Below, in pieces: positions 29,575 to 40,530 of a stretch of 64,000 bases of DNA. Within the stretch, counting starts at the first letter, position 1. Every line of letters begins with the position of its first letter. The notes under the pieces are model-generated. The model was not told the DNA's origin. It saw only the letters and a program-made list of their open reading frames with translations, and searched no databases. The translations under genes and the position numbers were made by a program. The stretch is taken from positions 39,554,794 to 39,618,793 of the forward strand of contig NC_135180.1 in the NCBI RefSeq assembly GCF_041146795.1. The letters are read 5' to 3'. This DNA is from Maylandia zebra (lineage: Eukaryota; Chordata; Actinopteri; Cichliformes; Cichlidae).

Positions 29575-30695
29575 AGGGGAGGAGACACTGCGGCTGTTGT
29601 TTTGCTGCTGTATGTAGTGTGGAGCTAATGGAGTTCACCTTTAGGTCAAACCACAGTCTGGACACCCTTTAAACACTCGGTGGTGCCGTGTTTGTGTGCT
29701 CGTTCATGTCTGTCCTCTCTGAGTCCCGGTGAGGTGTTTAAAAAAAAAACTAGAATACTGCAGCCTAGACATCGGAGCGGCTCTTTGCTCCGACGGAGTC
29801 GCCTGGAGCGCCGACCCGGCAGCTCCTAACGACAGCTGGTAGCATGCCTCTAATGTCTCTTTGTTCTAAGTGTTTCCATTAGGGACCAAACAGATGTAAA
29901 GTTGTGTTGAGATTAGTTTAAAGTCTTTAGAAACAACACTGCCAGCCTCGGTTGATCTTGAACCCTCTGCCACTGGAGACAAACTTCAGCCGATGGAGGA
30001 TTTTGCTGAGTAACCATCTGTAGTCGGTGTTGCTGAAGCTGCAGAGCAGATGGGAAACGGCACCGAAGTGATCTGCTGGGCCGCCCGACAAGAGGACCTC
30101 AAACTGTCAGAGTGAGCCACCGACCATTTAACAGCAACCGGTGGCCTAGTTTGCATGAATAAATACTTCCTATGATTTATTAATGTCATGAATAATCAAA
30201 CTGATTTTAAATAGCATACGGTTTCATGTGTTCATGCTGATAATTTTCCGAATCATCATCAGAACGATTTTCTTCCTTGCAGGTAGTCGCTGGTCGTCCA
30301 TTCGCTTCGTTTCTGTTAAAATCAGCACGGCTTCATGTTGCCTTAAAGTAAACGCTGCGCTTTAATATGATACATGTGTCAGACAAATATAATTGGCATC
30401 CTTTACGTGTTTGTTACCTTTACCTCTGTTTAACTGAAACAATCAGACATCTGGCAGAAATTTAAAGAGCAACTGTTCGAACTGTGGCCTGATCGTTGTG
30501 AATGCTTTTAAGACTGGAGAGATATATATTTTGTTTCCTCAAACAACATTCTGATAATTATGAGTCACTTTAGTGTGACAGGCTAATTCTGAAGCTAATA
30601 ATGTTAAATTTCTACTGAAATATCCGAAACATTTCGTCACCCAGTAAATCTTCACTTACCTTAAATGTAATAAAGTTTAAAACTGAAAATAAACC
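29575..30695 (+). other. arrb1: Probable arrb1 3' UTR
   Basis: Follows the TAG stop. Candidate polyadenylation signals include gaataaata near 30158-30165, taataaag near 30668-30675 and aaataaacc near 30688. Which is used cannot be read from the sequence. Confidence 0.5.
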
Positions 30696-31599
30696 GAAAG
30701 ATCTTTTATTGAAACTGAACTGAAACTCAGAGACAGCAAGCAAAATGGAAAATATTATTTTATTCACTAAATAAAATCTGATAGAACAGTGTTGCGGTCA
30801 GAGGTCATCACACAGGCCTCCTAGCAAACACTCACTGCTGGTGACTGGGTGGCGAGTGGTTGTGGCAGTTGCTCGGTGAAATATGGTGCTGCAACAAAAG
30901 CCTCCTGTGGTTGTTCTGGCCTGTGGCAGACTGCCTCAGTTGCCTGAAGTTTGCATGGAAGATGCAACTTTTACTGGTCTGCAGATGACTCAACGTCTTA
31001 TATGCAAACTACAGGTGATGGAGGCAGTCACAGAGAGGTTTGTGGCGTAGCGGCCTTCTTTTACATTAACCACTCACAGCTGGCTGGTGAACAATGACCA
31101 GAGGTTGCCAGTGGGTCGTTCTCCGGTCTCTCGGCCTCTGGGACTGGCTCCTTAGACCGCTGAAGATTAGCGCTCTAATGGGCAATCCCTACGTGCCGGC
31201 TGATTTTACAGAAACAAAGTAAAACTAGTGGCTGTGCTGAAGAAAGAGAATCCACATGGAAATTCATCAATGATTTGTAAGAGAATTGGCAGGGATGTCA
31301 TCCATCCATATGTCGTATCAGGTGACTTGAGCAGGTAAAGAAATTGTGCAAACCTTTATTTTGAAAAGATTCAAAGTTAAAGAGTCTCAAACATCCTGTA
31401 TGAGGGGTAAGATGTGTTTCTGCTTACTTTAAAGTCAGACTGAAACCAGTTTTTGCATTGTAACGTACAGTTTAAGAAAAAACAGAAAACATCAGCTGTG
31501 TCTGACTGTTCATTTTGGCGGGGCGTGAGGAAAACTTGTATATTTCACTGGATCTTAAATAAAAGGACGTTTGTGTCCCCATTTGTCTGGATTCATGAA
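30696..31599. other. Intergenic DNA, nothing recognised
   Basis: No gene, RNA or transposon could be supported. The stretch 30790-31200 looks like non-coding repeat-derived text but its family is unknown. Confidence 0.35.
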
Positions 31600-31731
31600 A
31601 CTAAACAAAAACGAACTTTTCAACCGACGAGGAGCTCAGAGGAGATTCATGGATGTAGTGGAGGAGGACATGCAGAAGGTTGGTGCAACAGAGGAGGATG
31701 CTGGGAAAAGGGTGAGCTGAAGGCAGATAAA
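31600..31731 (+). mobile_element. Short C-terminal fragment of a LINE ORF
   Basis: Plus-strand frame reads GAQRRFMDVVEEDMQKVGAT, then EEDAGKRVS and a stop, which resembles the C-terminal end of fish LINE ORFs (RFMDVVKEDM-VGV-EEDA-DR pattern), possibly of the RTE group. It is too short for firm placement. Confidence 0.5.
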
Positions 31732-31734
31732 GAC

Positions 31735-32716
31735 TAACATATTTTTCAGATTATAAGGCGCATTAAGCGAAACAAAACAGTCAAATAAGTCAAACTTTAC
31801 TCAACTCATTCTTTTTGCTTCTTCCACTTCTGTACCATTGATTCATTAATGCTGAATTCTCTGCAGCTGCTCTATTCCCATGTTGTTGCAGTATATTAAT
31901 GACTAACCTCGTATTGTGGATGGATTATCTCAGTTGTTCTCCTGACTGAAGTTTGGTCCGTTTACAGCATCCTGCCATGCGATTGCATTTGTCCCTAACC
32001 ATCAGGAACCCTCACGTTAACTTTTATCGAGTGGAAAAGAGTTAGCGTTCATCCTCCAGCTTCACTATGTTTGTTATGCTAACATAGCTGTGTAGCTAGC
32101 GGTCACGTAGCACATAATTATATACCAGCTAGCCCAACTTCAGTAACCCTACAAACGTCACTGCTGTTTAGTTTTCTGTCTTCATTTATGTTGGAAGTGA
32201 TAACAGAGCTGTATGTTTGAAATTTTTCAGAAATCTCCCAGTCAGAACGTGCTATATCATGTTTAGGTGGAAACTAGCGAGCTAACTTCCTGCTGACTTC
32301 TAACTTCTTTAAATTGAATAAATTCTGTTTTCATGGATGCCTGGATGTTAAACTTAATTGCTACACCTGTTACACTTTTATTAAAGATGAAAGAATTTAG
32401 ACAGTTTTTAACTCTCAGTGATGCTGCAGTGTTCGTTTGACTTTGGGACCTGAAGGACGGAGTTTAGGACCCAGATCACTCCACGAGGCTCCTGACTACA
32501 GTAGCCATAATGCTCCGACAATCCATCAAGCGGTGCGGCTTCGTAGCTTACCAAAGTTGTACTGAAACATTTTTGACATAGTTTTGAGCGCCGTGTACCA
32601 CAAAAAATCAGTTTGAGGTCAGTAAGCACAACCAGAATTCATACATAAGGCGCACTGTCAATTTTTGAGAAAATTAAATAATTCTAAGAGCGCCTTATAG
32701 TGTGAAAAATACGGTA
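31735..32716. mobile_element. Non-autonomous element with ataaggcgc ends
   Basis: About 980 bp with inverted ends: atttttcagattataaggcg at the left and, read inverted from the right, tatttttcacactataaggc then gct. The stretch 32263-32470 is similar to the flanks of the insertion at 48566-50560 (ctagcgagctaacttcctgct, ttttcatggatgcctggatg, agatgaaag..tttag). In the second locus that family carries a THAP-domain exon that is lacking here, so this is probably a deletion derivative. No clear target duplication. Confidence 0.65.
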
Positions 32717-33797
32717 CTTGTGCTAATGCCTAATGCTGGGTGTTCCATTTAAGGAAATGAATGAATGTGTTAATTGTAGAGATGCCTTTTAAAGAAGCTT
32801 TACAGTGATTCACCAAACAGCAAATGCTTTCGACAGCATGTCTGAATCCCTGAGCATTCATTAACAGTTAGACTTCAGATAACACGTCTTGCAGGAGGTT
32901 TTCAGACTCATGTATACCTTGCAGTCACAGTTTGATTTTTCTGCTGCATATCTGCGCTTAGGTCACAAGAGCAGCAGCAGCAAATACCTCACTCCCTGAA
33001 AAACTCCCACTCTTTTTTCATGTCATGGTCGTATTCTGCCTAAACATGCCAACTGTCCCATAAGCCCTTTATCCCTGATAGGTCTACTCCTTCACCATCA
33101 CATTTCCCTTTACCTCCGGTGTTTACTGGTGGGGCTCTGCCATGACGTGCCCTAAACACCTTACAGCCATAGCCTCATTCAGTCACATCAGCAGTGGTGG
33201 TGTTGAATGTGGTCCATTCAGACTCGGTGTCCCTGGCCCCAATCAGAATAATGCTGCAAAAGTTTTGCAGGAGGTGAAGATCTCCACTCCAAGGCCCGTC
33301 CCAGATCCTCCCAGCACACTTTCATTTTTCATGGCTGTCTGGCATCCTCCTTAATACACCTAGTCCAGGTCAGAGACAGGTGAGTTGGCCATTGCATGTA
33401 GTAAAAAATGACAAAATCAACCAATGTTCATTATAGACCAACAGCACAGAAGTCCAGTAACAGAACAACACTTGGCCTCCAGAAAGCCCTTCCTCCCCAT
33501 CAACAAGTTTCTCTGTTATTGCCAACATTAAAAAATGAGGTACCCCAACTGGACAACAGAGTTCCCAGGCGGGATATTTTCCAGCACCCAAGAACTCCCA
33601 AAAGCAAAAATTTGGTGCATATGAGCAGAACCCAGTTTCAAAGCAGCCGTCTATAATCTGAAACTCTGGGATGGTTCCAAGGTCCTGTTTCCACTTCAGA
33701 GTCTGAAACTACAGGCATTAGTTGTATAAAAAAAAGTATGTTTGCATAAAAGAGGTTCATGAAGATCATATAAACCAAACCCCACAGAAGAGGGGCT
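32717..33797. other. Intergenic DNA downstream of the odorant receptor
   Basis: No gene recognised. It includes whatever 3' UTR the minus-strand odorant receptor has; its minus-strand poly(A) signal was not identified with confidence. Confidence 0.35.
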
Positions 33798-34793
33798 TCA
33801 TGATTTTTCTTTTCCAGCAGACGAAACCTTCGCAGTCATTATTTTCTTTGCTCTGTTTTTGAAAATTCTCAGAAAGCTGTCACGGATTTCTTTGGTTCGT
33901 ACTCCGTAGATGATAGGGTTGATTGTTGCTGGGAAAAGGATGTACATGAGTCCCATGGAATTGTTGATATCTGTTGGTATGGGGATGTTCAGGTTGTGAG
34001 AGAGGAAGGTGATGCTGCCCACCAGGTAAAAACACATCATAACAATGAGGTGAGTGCTGCAGGTGTGAAAAGCTTTCCTGCTGTCTTCACCGGCTGCTGC
34101 CGATCGCAAGACCACGCTCAGTATCTTCATATAGGAAAAGAAAATAATTGGTATGTCAGCTCCTACAAAGCAGATGATGACAGCAAGGCCAGCTGCACTG
34201 CTCCGGCTTGTGCTGTCACACGCCAGGCTGACCAGCGCCATGTGGTCGCAGTAGCAGTGCTGGATTACGTTGGAACCACAGAACTGCAGAGAACCTGCCA
34301 AACCTACGAGCGTCGCCATGATGGAGACGCTGCGCACCAGCGTGAAGAGCACTAGCCTCACCAGCATGGAGGAGTTAATTATTTCATTGTAGCGCAGTGG
34401 CCGGCAGATGGCGAAGTAGCGGTCCAGTGCCATTGCCAACAACAGGGTTGACTCCACTGAGGACAGGAAATGAATGAAGAACATTTGAGTCAAGCAGCCC
34501 ACCAATGAAATCTCATTCCAGTCGAACAGAAAGCCAAGGAGCATGTTGGGGATGATGGTTGTCACAACCAGGATGTCAACAAAGCAGAGCGTGCAAATGA
34601 GGAGGTACATGGGGCTGTGCAGTCTCTCCACGCTGCAGATGACGTACACCAGCAGCGAGTTTCCGAGCAGCACCAACAGGTAGGAGGCGCTAAATGGCAG
34701 CGCCAACAGCCGGCGGTGTTTCTGCAGCGAGGGAAACCCTCGTAACACAAATGTGCAATGGGAGAAGTTTCTGCTTAGCGGTGCTTCCAACAT
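33798..34793 (-). CDS. Odorant receptor, complete single-exon GPCR
   Basis: Seven-transmembrane olfactory-type receptor of 331 residues in one exon, as usual for the family. Landmarks in order: LLGNSLLVYVI in TM1, SPMYLLICTLCFVDILVV in TM2, the disulphide Cys in GCLTQMF, MALDRYFAICRPLRY at the end of TM3 (usual MAYDRYVAICxPLxY, here with L and F as in class I-like fish receptors), CYCDHMALVSLAC in extracellular loop 2, SYMKIL in TM5, KAFHTCSTHLIVM in TM6, and NPIIYGVRTKEIR in TM7. The N terminus carries a glycosylation site (NFS). Start chosen at the first ATG, 34793; tctctgtgcag just upstream could be the acceptor of a 5' non-coding exon. Frame is fully open. Ligand cannot be told. A related gene lies at 63277. 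Confidence 0.93.
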   Translation of the reverse strand: MLEAPLSRNFSHCTFVLRGFPSLQKHRRLLALPFSASYLLVLLGNSLLVYVICSVERLHSPMYLLICTLCFVDILVVTTIIPNMLLGFLFDWNEISLVGCLTQMFFIHFLSSVESTLLLAMALDRYFAICRPLRYNEIINSSMLVRLVLFTLVRSVSIMATLVGLAGSLQFCGSNVIQHCYCDHMALVSLACDSTSRSSAAGLAVIICFVGADIPIIFFSYMKILSVVLRSAAAGEDSRKAFHTCSTHLIVMMCFYLVGSITFLSHNLNIPIPTDINNSMGLMYILFPATINPIIYGVRTKEIRDSFLRIFKNRAKKIMTAKVSSAGKEKS

Positions 34794-34799
34794 GGCTCT

Positions 34800-35935
34800 G
34801 GCTTCACCTGCACAGAGACGGCCACACAGAAACAGTCAGCACCACCGTCGCCGAGAGGACACGGGGACTTATCCAAATGCAGTTCTTGCCTGCTAAAATT
34901 TTCCACTTCTTCCAAACACAATTACATTTTTAAGGCTGCTGAAAAGATTGCACACACAGTGAGCATACTTCATTTAAATTGGCGGTGGGCACCTCACCGC
35001 GCAGTCTGCCTTTACCGACATGTGTGAAAGAATCGGCTGTGCTTAAGTTCACTGAATTTTGGTGCTGTAACCGTAGCTGTAAAACAGTGCAGTATTTTTT
35101 TCTTTTAAACAGGTTTTTTTTGGTAAATAATGACAAAAAAAAAAGGGATTTCTACATAAGTAGTTAGTGCATTGGTTCATCTGGAACTTTTGAAAATGTA
35201 AACGGAATACAAAGATTTTAAATCTCACAAACTCGTATTTTACTCACAATAGAACACAGAGGACATATTCCTGATATCTAATTTGATGGCAGCAACACGT
35301 CTCAGAGAAGTTAGGATGAGGCAACAAAAGGCCGGAAAAGTAAGAAACAGTGAGAGGAACATTTGATAACTAATTGGCAACAGGTCAGTGACAGGCCTGC
35401 AAAAAACTGCAATTTCAGAATAATGTTCTTCAGTTCCAAATTGTCTTTGAACGTCTCGTCATGCACAGGGACAAGGCCGATAACTGTGACCTGTACATTA
35501 CAACATCAGTGCACGGGCTCAGGAACACTTCAAAAGAACCAGCGAGCAGCTCAGCGTGCAGGTTACTGCTCCATCACACAGAGATGAAGCCACGTGTGAC
35601 CACGATGGAGAAACAGCACCATGTCCTCTGGACCAAAACTCCTTAAAACAGATCCGAGGTCAGACCCATCCAAACACGGAGGTCCTTAGACTGAAGAGGA
35701 CGAAGCAGAGCCAGGACTGCTGAGCAGCTGGAATCCTCCATCAGACCATCACACACTGACGTTAGAGAGCAAACATGGACCTGTCCTACTTTTACAGATG
35801 TGCTGCTGCCATCACGTAAATAGAATAAAATATGGGTTTCTGAGATTTGCACATCGTTGCATTCTGTGTTTCACCTCAAATTAAACTAGTTTCTATTTTT
35901 AAATAGCTGATTAAAAGTACTCTGAGTACTTTGAG
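34800..35935. other. Intergenic DNA upstream of the odorant receptor
   Basis: Would contain the promoter and 5' non-coding exon of the minus-strand receptor. No specific site or other gene recognised. Confidence 0.35.
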
Positions 35936-37612
35936 CAGAGGTGGGACCAAGTCATTGTTTTGCAAGTCTCAAGTAAGTCTCAAGTCTTTATCCTCAAGTC
36001 TCAAGTCAAGTCTCAAGTAATGTCAGGCAAGTCAGAGTCGAGTCTCAAGTCACTGGTGTAAAAGTCCGAGTCAAGTCACAAGTCTGAAATTTTGAATTTC
36101 AAGTCCTTTCGAGTCTTTAAAAAAAAACAAAAACGAAAAAAGAATGTTGCAGTTATGCTAAATGTAAATATTAGACCATGTAATTTTAAAATCTGGGTTT
36201 TTCTCAACACATGACAAAATAGTGAACTTAGAAAATATACACAAATTGTGAAATTGCACCTCTTTAAAATGCAGCTCAATTAAACCTAGCTCCAAGAATA
36301 ATTTTCACCGACAGTTCTGAGATAAGCTGCATGTTATTCTTGGATGCGGTTGTAGGACCGGCTTTGAAATCGCATGACAAAAATATCATACATATTAAAA
36401 AAAACTGAATCACCAACGTAGCCTGGACAACATTTGCTAGTTAGATGAAGTCAGCTATCTCATCGTAGCATATTTATATGCATATTTATAATTATACGGT
36501 TCTTGGAGTGAGTGCATACACTCATGAAGTTTAGTAACTTCAGGTCACTGCAACAAGCCCAGGTACAGTTTACCGACGGATGGGTGCAGGACCTTGAAAT
36601 GCACCGTGTAGAACGAAAGACCATCGTACGTATCATAAGTTTACCAGTCTCACAAATTGTCGTCATAAATACACATTCCTTAACCGTTTATTAATAGGAC
36701 CTTTGAGCTCAACGGTAATTAATTAGTAGTGGAAATAATTTCTGGTAGCATCACAGAAATGTAGCATTGACAATAATACTGTATGCTGTAATCGTACTGG
36801 GCAATTAGTGATACAAAAAACCTGTTTTATCCTGTGAATAAAAGTATATGTTTTTGTCAATGTACCATAATAACAGAAGCGAAACGCAATATTGTGTCAG
36901 GACAATTCACTATTTATGCACAATAAATAAAGGAGCATAGCGCGACAATTTCTGTTCAGCACCAGACTTGCTTGTAACCTATATCACCAATTATGTTATG
37001 AAAATGACGTATTAACTACTAAAAAACACTGACCTTCGTGTAAATGCTTGGAGCAGACTAACCTGTGAGCTGGAGTGTTCTGGGACGTTATATTTGGTCT
37101 TTGAATGGCTGCAATCCAGTCGCGTCTTTGTTACTTCGGAAACATGGCTCGAACAATTTCTCTTCAACGACGTAATCCGATAACAACCGATCTCTTTACC
37201 CGTCGGCTTCCCGTGGCTGTCATGCGACCGGCTATTGCAGTTAATAATACAACAGCTTCTTGACATTTTTGTGTTTCTTTTTTATCGCTGTGTGACTGAT
37301 TTCAATTGAAAGCCTGCGTGCGCTAGTACCTCTTGCCACGAGTTCCCAGAATCCTTTGCGGTTCTACCCGTGAATGACGTCACATTTTCAATCTCTATAT
37401 AATATGCATGTTAAATTTTATATTTGGGGTAAAATATCAAGTCTTTTCAAGTAAACCGGTTCAAGTCCAATTCAAGTCCCAAGTCATTGGTGTAAAAGTC
37501 CAAGTCAAGTCACAAGTCTTAGAACATTTTTTCAAGTCAAGTCTAAAGTCATAAAATTAATGACTCGAGTCTGACTCGAGTCCAAGTCATGTGACTCGAG
37601 TCCACACCTCTG
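35936..37612 (-). mobile_element. THAP-domain DNA transposon derivative, copy A
   Basis: A 1,677-bp element. It starts cagaggtgggaccaagtca and its other end, read inverted, is cagaggtgtggactcgagtc; both ends carry many aagtc/gagtc repeats. The flanks actttgag (35928-35935 and 37613-37620) are a perfect 8-bp target duplication. The minus strand carries a damaged first exon with a THAP zinc finger. The 8-bp duplication fits hAT or P superfamilies; the THAP domain speaks for a P-like or THAP-bearing element, and I leave it open. Copy B at 53887-56105 lies in the opposite orientation and contains an extra MITE. Confidence 0.92.
37034..37266 (-). pseudogene. THAP-domain first exon, copy A (frameshifted)
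   Basis: Begins MSRSCCIINCNSRSHD and continues GKEIGCYRITSLKRN, the N-terminal half of a C2CH THAP DNA-binding domain. Compared with copy B, 10 bases are missing where KRRWMAWIAAI should be read, shifting the frame, so the C..H half is lost in this frame. The exon ends at the same splice donor (gtcagt) as copy B. Confidence 0.85.
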
Positions 37613-38899
37613 ACTTTGAGAACTGTCTCAGTGTTTGGACTCTAACCAAAATATTTTTTTAAATCCAAACACTGGTTTTAAAAAGCAAACAAAAGCGAGA
37701 AGAAAGAGAAAACAAGATCTTTCTTACCTGCAGCGCTGGTTTAACGTCAGGAAAAACCCGGTCTTTTCTCAAGTCATCTTATAGCCAGTTGCTCATGTCC
37801 CACTGAAAGGCTGACCTCAAACACAGCACCGCTGTGATTGGCTCAAAGCAGCTTGTGGCAGTGTAAAGGTCCCTGAGCCCATCGGTCTCCGGAGGTTTGT
37901 CAGGGTGTGGGTCTGTTAGGACAACGAGCAGAGACATGTGGGACAACCTGACGCGACTCTGAATCTGGTGATTTTTGTGCACACGCACTTCTGACGTGTT
38001 TTTCACTGAATACCAGATTCAGTTTTTTTTTTTTAACTCCAGCGCAATGTCTGTTTTATAAGGCCGATACATATTCTGATTCTCGTGTGATAAACACTGA
38101 GTTAACAAACTTTAAGTTAAGTTCCTAATCACATTTTATGTTTGCTAGCATGTGCAAAAATAAATAAATACTTAAATGTTCTTCAGAAAGAAAATAACTA
38201 TTATATAAGTGATTATATCTTTCCTCCTACGATGAAAAGCTGCAGCGTGATATTATTTCCTGCTCTGATATTGAATTCAGAGGAGCGCAGATGTTTCCTC
38301 TGAGGTTTATCTAATTTGACTGTTGCTCCTTCCTTCAGGTATTTCATCTGTATATTTGTTCCCATTTTCCTTTTGAAGCTAATTGGTCCCGAGGTCAGTA
38401 CAACAGAATTTGGCTTCCTTTGAGAAGAACACAGGGATTAATTATCGGGGCTGCTTAATTGGCTCTTTCTGTCACACTACTGGGAATCTCAGAGCTGCAG
38501 CTCTAATCAACACCGGCCTGAACACCATGTGATCATGCAGAGACCAAACATCAGAAAAATGAATAAGTTGACATATGAGCATAATGAAAGGCCAAAGATA
38601 GTTTGGATAGAGTTTGATGGCGTTAAGATGACTTTATTAAGACAAAAGACAAAACAACGATTTACCTGTTAGCATGCATCGAAAAATCAATAACCAAATA
38701 TAACTTCAAGTTTATTAAAAATGATAACAGCTTAACATTAAATGGTTTTTCTACCAGAACCTCAAACAACAACATGTGATATTTGATGTGATCTGATGCT
38801 ATGGTGTTCATTTCAGGACATCCTCAGGTCTCAGGAAAAACGCCATCTAAGCCATCTTATGTTTAGTGAAAGTATTAAAGTTCGCTGCTGTTTGGTTAT
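37613..38899. other. Intergenic DNA, nothing recognised
   Basis: No gene, RNA gene or transposon ends seen between the THAP element and the gypsy derivative. Short open frames do not resemble proteins. Confidence 0.4.
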
Positions 38900-38975
38900 T
38901 GTAGAACATCTGACTAATATTGTTCGTTAATGCTGCTTTCATATACCTGTTCCAAGTAGTACGCTGTGCACGCAC

Positions 38976-39930
38976 AACCATCGCCACTGACATCTTTGAG
39001 TGGAATGGTCGACATCACCTGGTTGTAGTCGACTCTTACTCAGGTTGGTTCGAGGTAGACTTGCTTCGTGACCTAACTGCCAGCACTGTCATTACGAAGC
39101 TCAAAAGACACTTTTCCGTCCATGGCTGCCCGCACATAGTAATATCAGACTATGGCACCCAGTTCACTAGCCAACGCTTTGCAGACTTTGCTTCGGACTG
39201 GGACTTTGTTCATGTGACAAGTAGCCCACACTATCCGCAGGCCAATGGACTGGCTGAACGTGCAGTTCGCAGTGCAAAGCAGCTGATGGAAAGGTCAAAG
39301 AGAGATGGAACAGATGTCTTCCTCAACCTACTCAATCTCCGCAATGTGCCACGAGATCACACACTAGGTTCTCCAGCTGAAAGGCTGATGTCAAGACAGA
39401 TGTGCACTACCCTACCTGTGTGTAAACGTCTGCTCATTCCCAGCCCCAAAAGCAACAGAGCTGTTAAAACAAACTTAGTTCACAAGTGCCATGCACAAAA
39501 GAAATACTATGACAAGTCCAGCAGACCCCTCCGTCCCCCCATGCCAGGTGAGGTTGTGCGGATGCAAATGCGTCATGGACATGACTCCTTAGGGACTATC
39601 AAGGAAGCCTGCACGGAACCCAGCTCATACATCGTCCAGTCAGGAGGCGGAGAGTACAGGCGGAACCGAAGGCATGTCCTCCCAGTCCCTGAACCGCCAC
39701 CACAACACGGAGATTCCCGTGATGATTACACCGCGGCCCAACCACCAACCACAAGTTCCCCACAGCACATCCAAAGACCTGTGCAACACACTGAAGAACA
39801 AACACATAGCCGCACACAAAACTTCACACAAGCCCCTGTCCAGTCCCCCTGTCGCCTGGCAAGTAATGCTTACATTAGGTTACATTACATTACAGTTTGG
39901 GAGAGTCTGCAAGCCAAACCCCAAGTATGA
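38976..39930 (+). pseudogene. Ty3/gypsy integrase core and C-terminal tail, 5'-truncated
   Basis: Catalytic core of a gypsy-type integrase. The first Asp is in TDIFEW, the second in SDYGTQF, and the Glu is in NGLAERAV with 35 residues between, so the D,D-35-E triad is whole. It is followed by the usual pol tail (RDHTLGSPAERLMSRQM, KCHAQKKYYDKSSRPL, MPGEVVRMQMRHG). The frame is open for more than 300 codons but has lost the HHCC zinc-binding domain and everything before it, and has no ATG at the front; it opens inside the LTR fragment. No function as an enzyme is expected alone. Confidence 0.88.
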
Positions 39931-40166
39931 ACACTAAGACATAAGAGATGGACTGTAACATGAAAAAAAACCTCAATGGACACTACATGTGACGTGATGT
40001 TAACAAGGTTAAATGCTCACTATGTTCTTACCAATGACACAGTTCCAGGTGTGAAGTAATTCATTAATGTCCAGGCTAGAATGCTATGGATTAGGATATG
40101 TTGCTAATGTATTATTGCTAAAGATGTTGTTAGTCGTTTATACAGTCCTAAGCTAAAGAAAGGGGA

Positions 40167-40361
40167 TGTAGAACATCTGACTAATATTGTTCGTTAATGC
40201 TGCTTTCATATACCTGTTCCGAGTAGTACGCTGTGCACGCACGCAATGAGACAGCGCGAAGGTGAGAGTGAAGTTACTTACATGTAATGTCTGCTCAGTT
40301 ACACAGTAAAACAAAGCTTGCTAGTAATCACGAATCCAGAGTCATTACTGAACATCAAACA
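40167..40361 (+). repeat. Right LTR of the gypsy derivative (195 bp)
   Basis: Starts tgtagaacatctgactaat and ends catcaaaca, so it is bounded by TG...CA. It directly follows a purine tract and is followed by target duplication gttat. Its first 76 bases are repeated at 38900-38975. Confidence 0.93.
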
Positions 40362-40530
40362 GTTATATTTTTTACATCTTAGTACCATAGCTCAAAGATA
40401 CAGAGACAATTAAGATCACTTCAACATGATAGTTTTGCTTAATAAGCTTTGCTTAATAAGAAAATATATTTCTTTAGAATTTATATGATTCACTCAATCC
40501 TCTTGCTTTTGTAGTAGTACATTTATTAAG

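Larger units (their letters stand above)
38900..40361 (+). mobile_element. Ty3/gypsy retrotransposon, large internal deletion
   Basis: Left end 38900-38975 is the first 76 bases of an LTR, identical except for one base to the start of the right LTR. It then joins directly, within cgcac, to integrase coding sequence. Downstream come the pol C-terminal end, a purine tract aaagaaagggga (40155-40166) and the full right LTR. The flanks are a perfect 5-bp target duplication, gttat (38895-38899 and 40362-40366). Most of the left LTR, primer site, gag, protease, RT, RNase H and the N-terminal zinc finger of integrase are absent. Confidence 0.93.

Noticed and set aside
36076..36694. Small open frames inside THAP element copy A and their mirror images in copy B
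   Set aside because: They lie in the non-coding body of the transposon and are not conserved between the two copies in frame.
38920..38975. Start of the integrase frame inside the LTR fragment as a new gene start
   Set aside because: The first codon is TTG and no ATG with a good context precedes the integrase domain; there is no evidence that this fused frame is translated.
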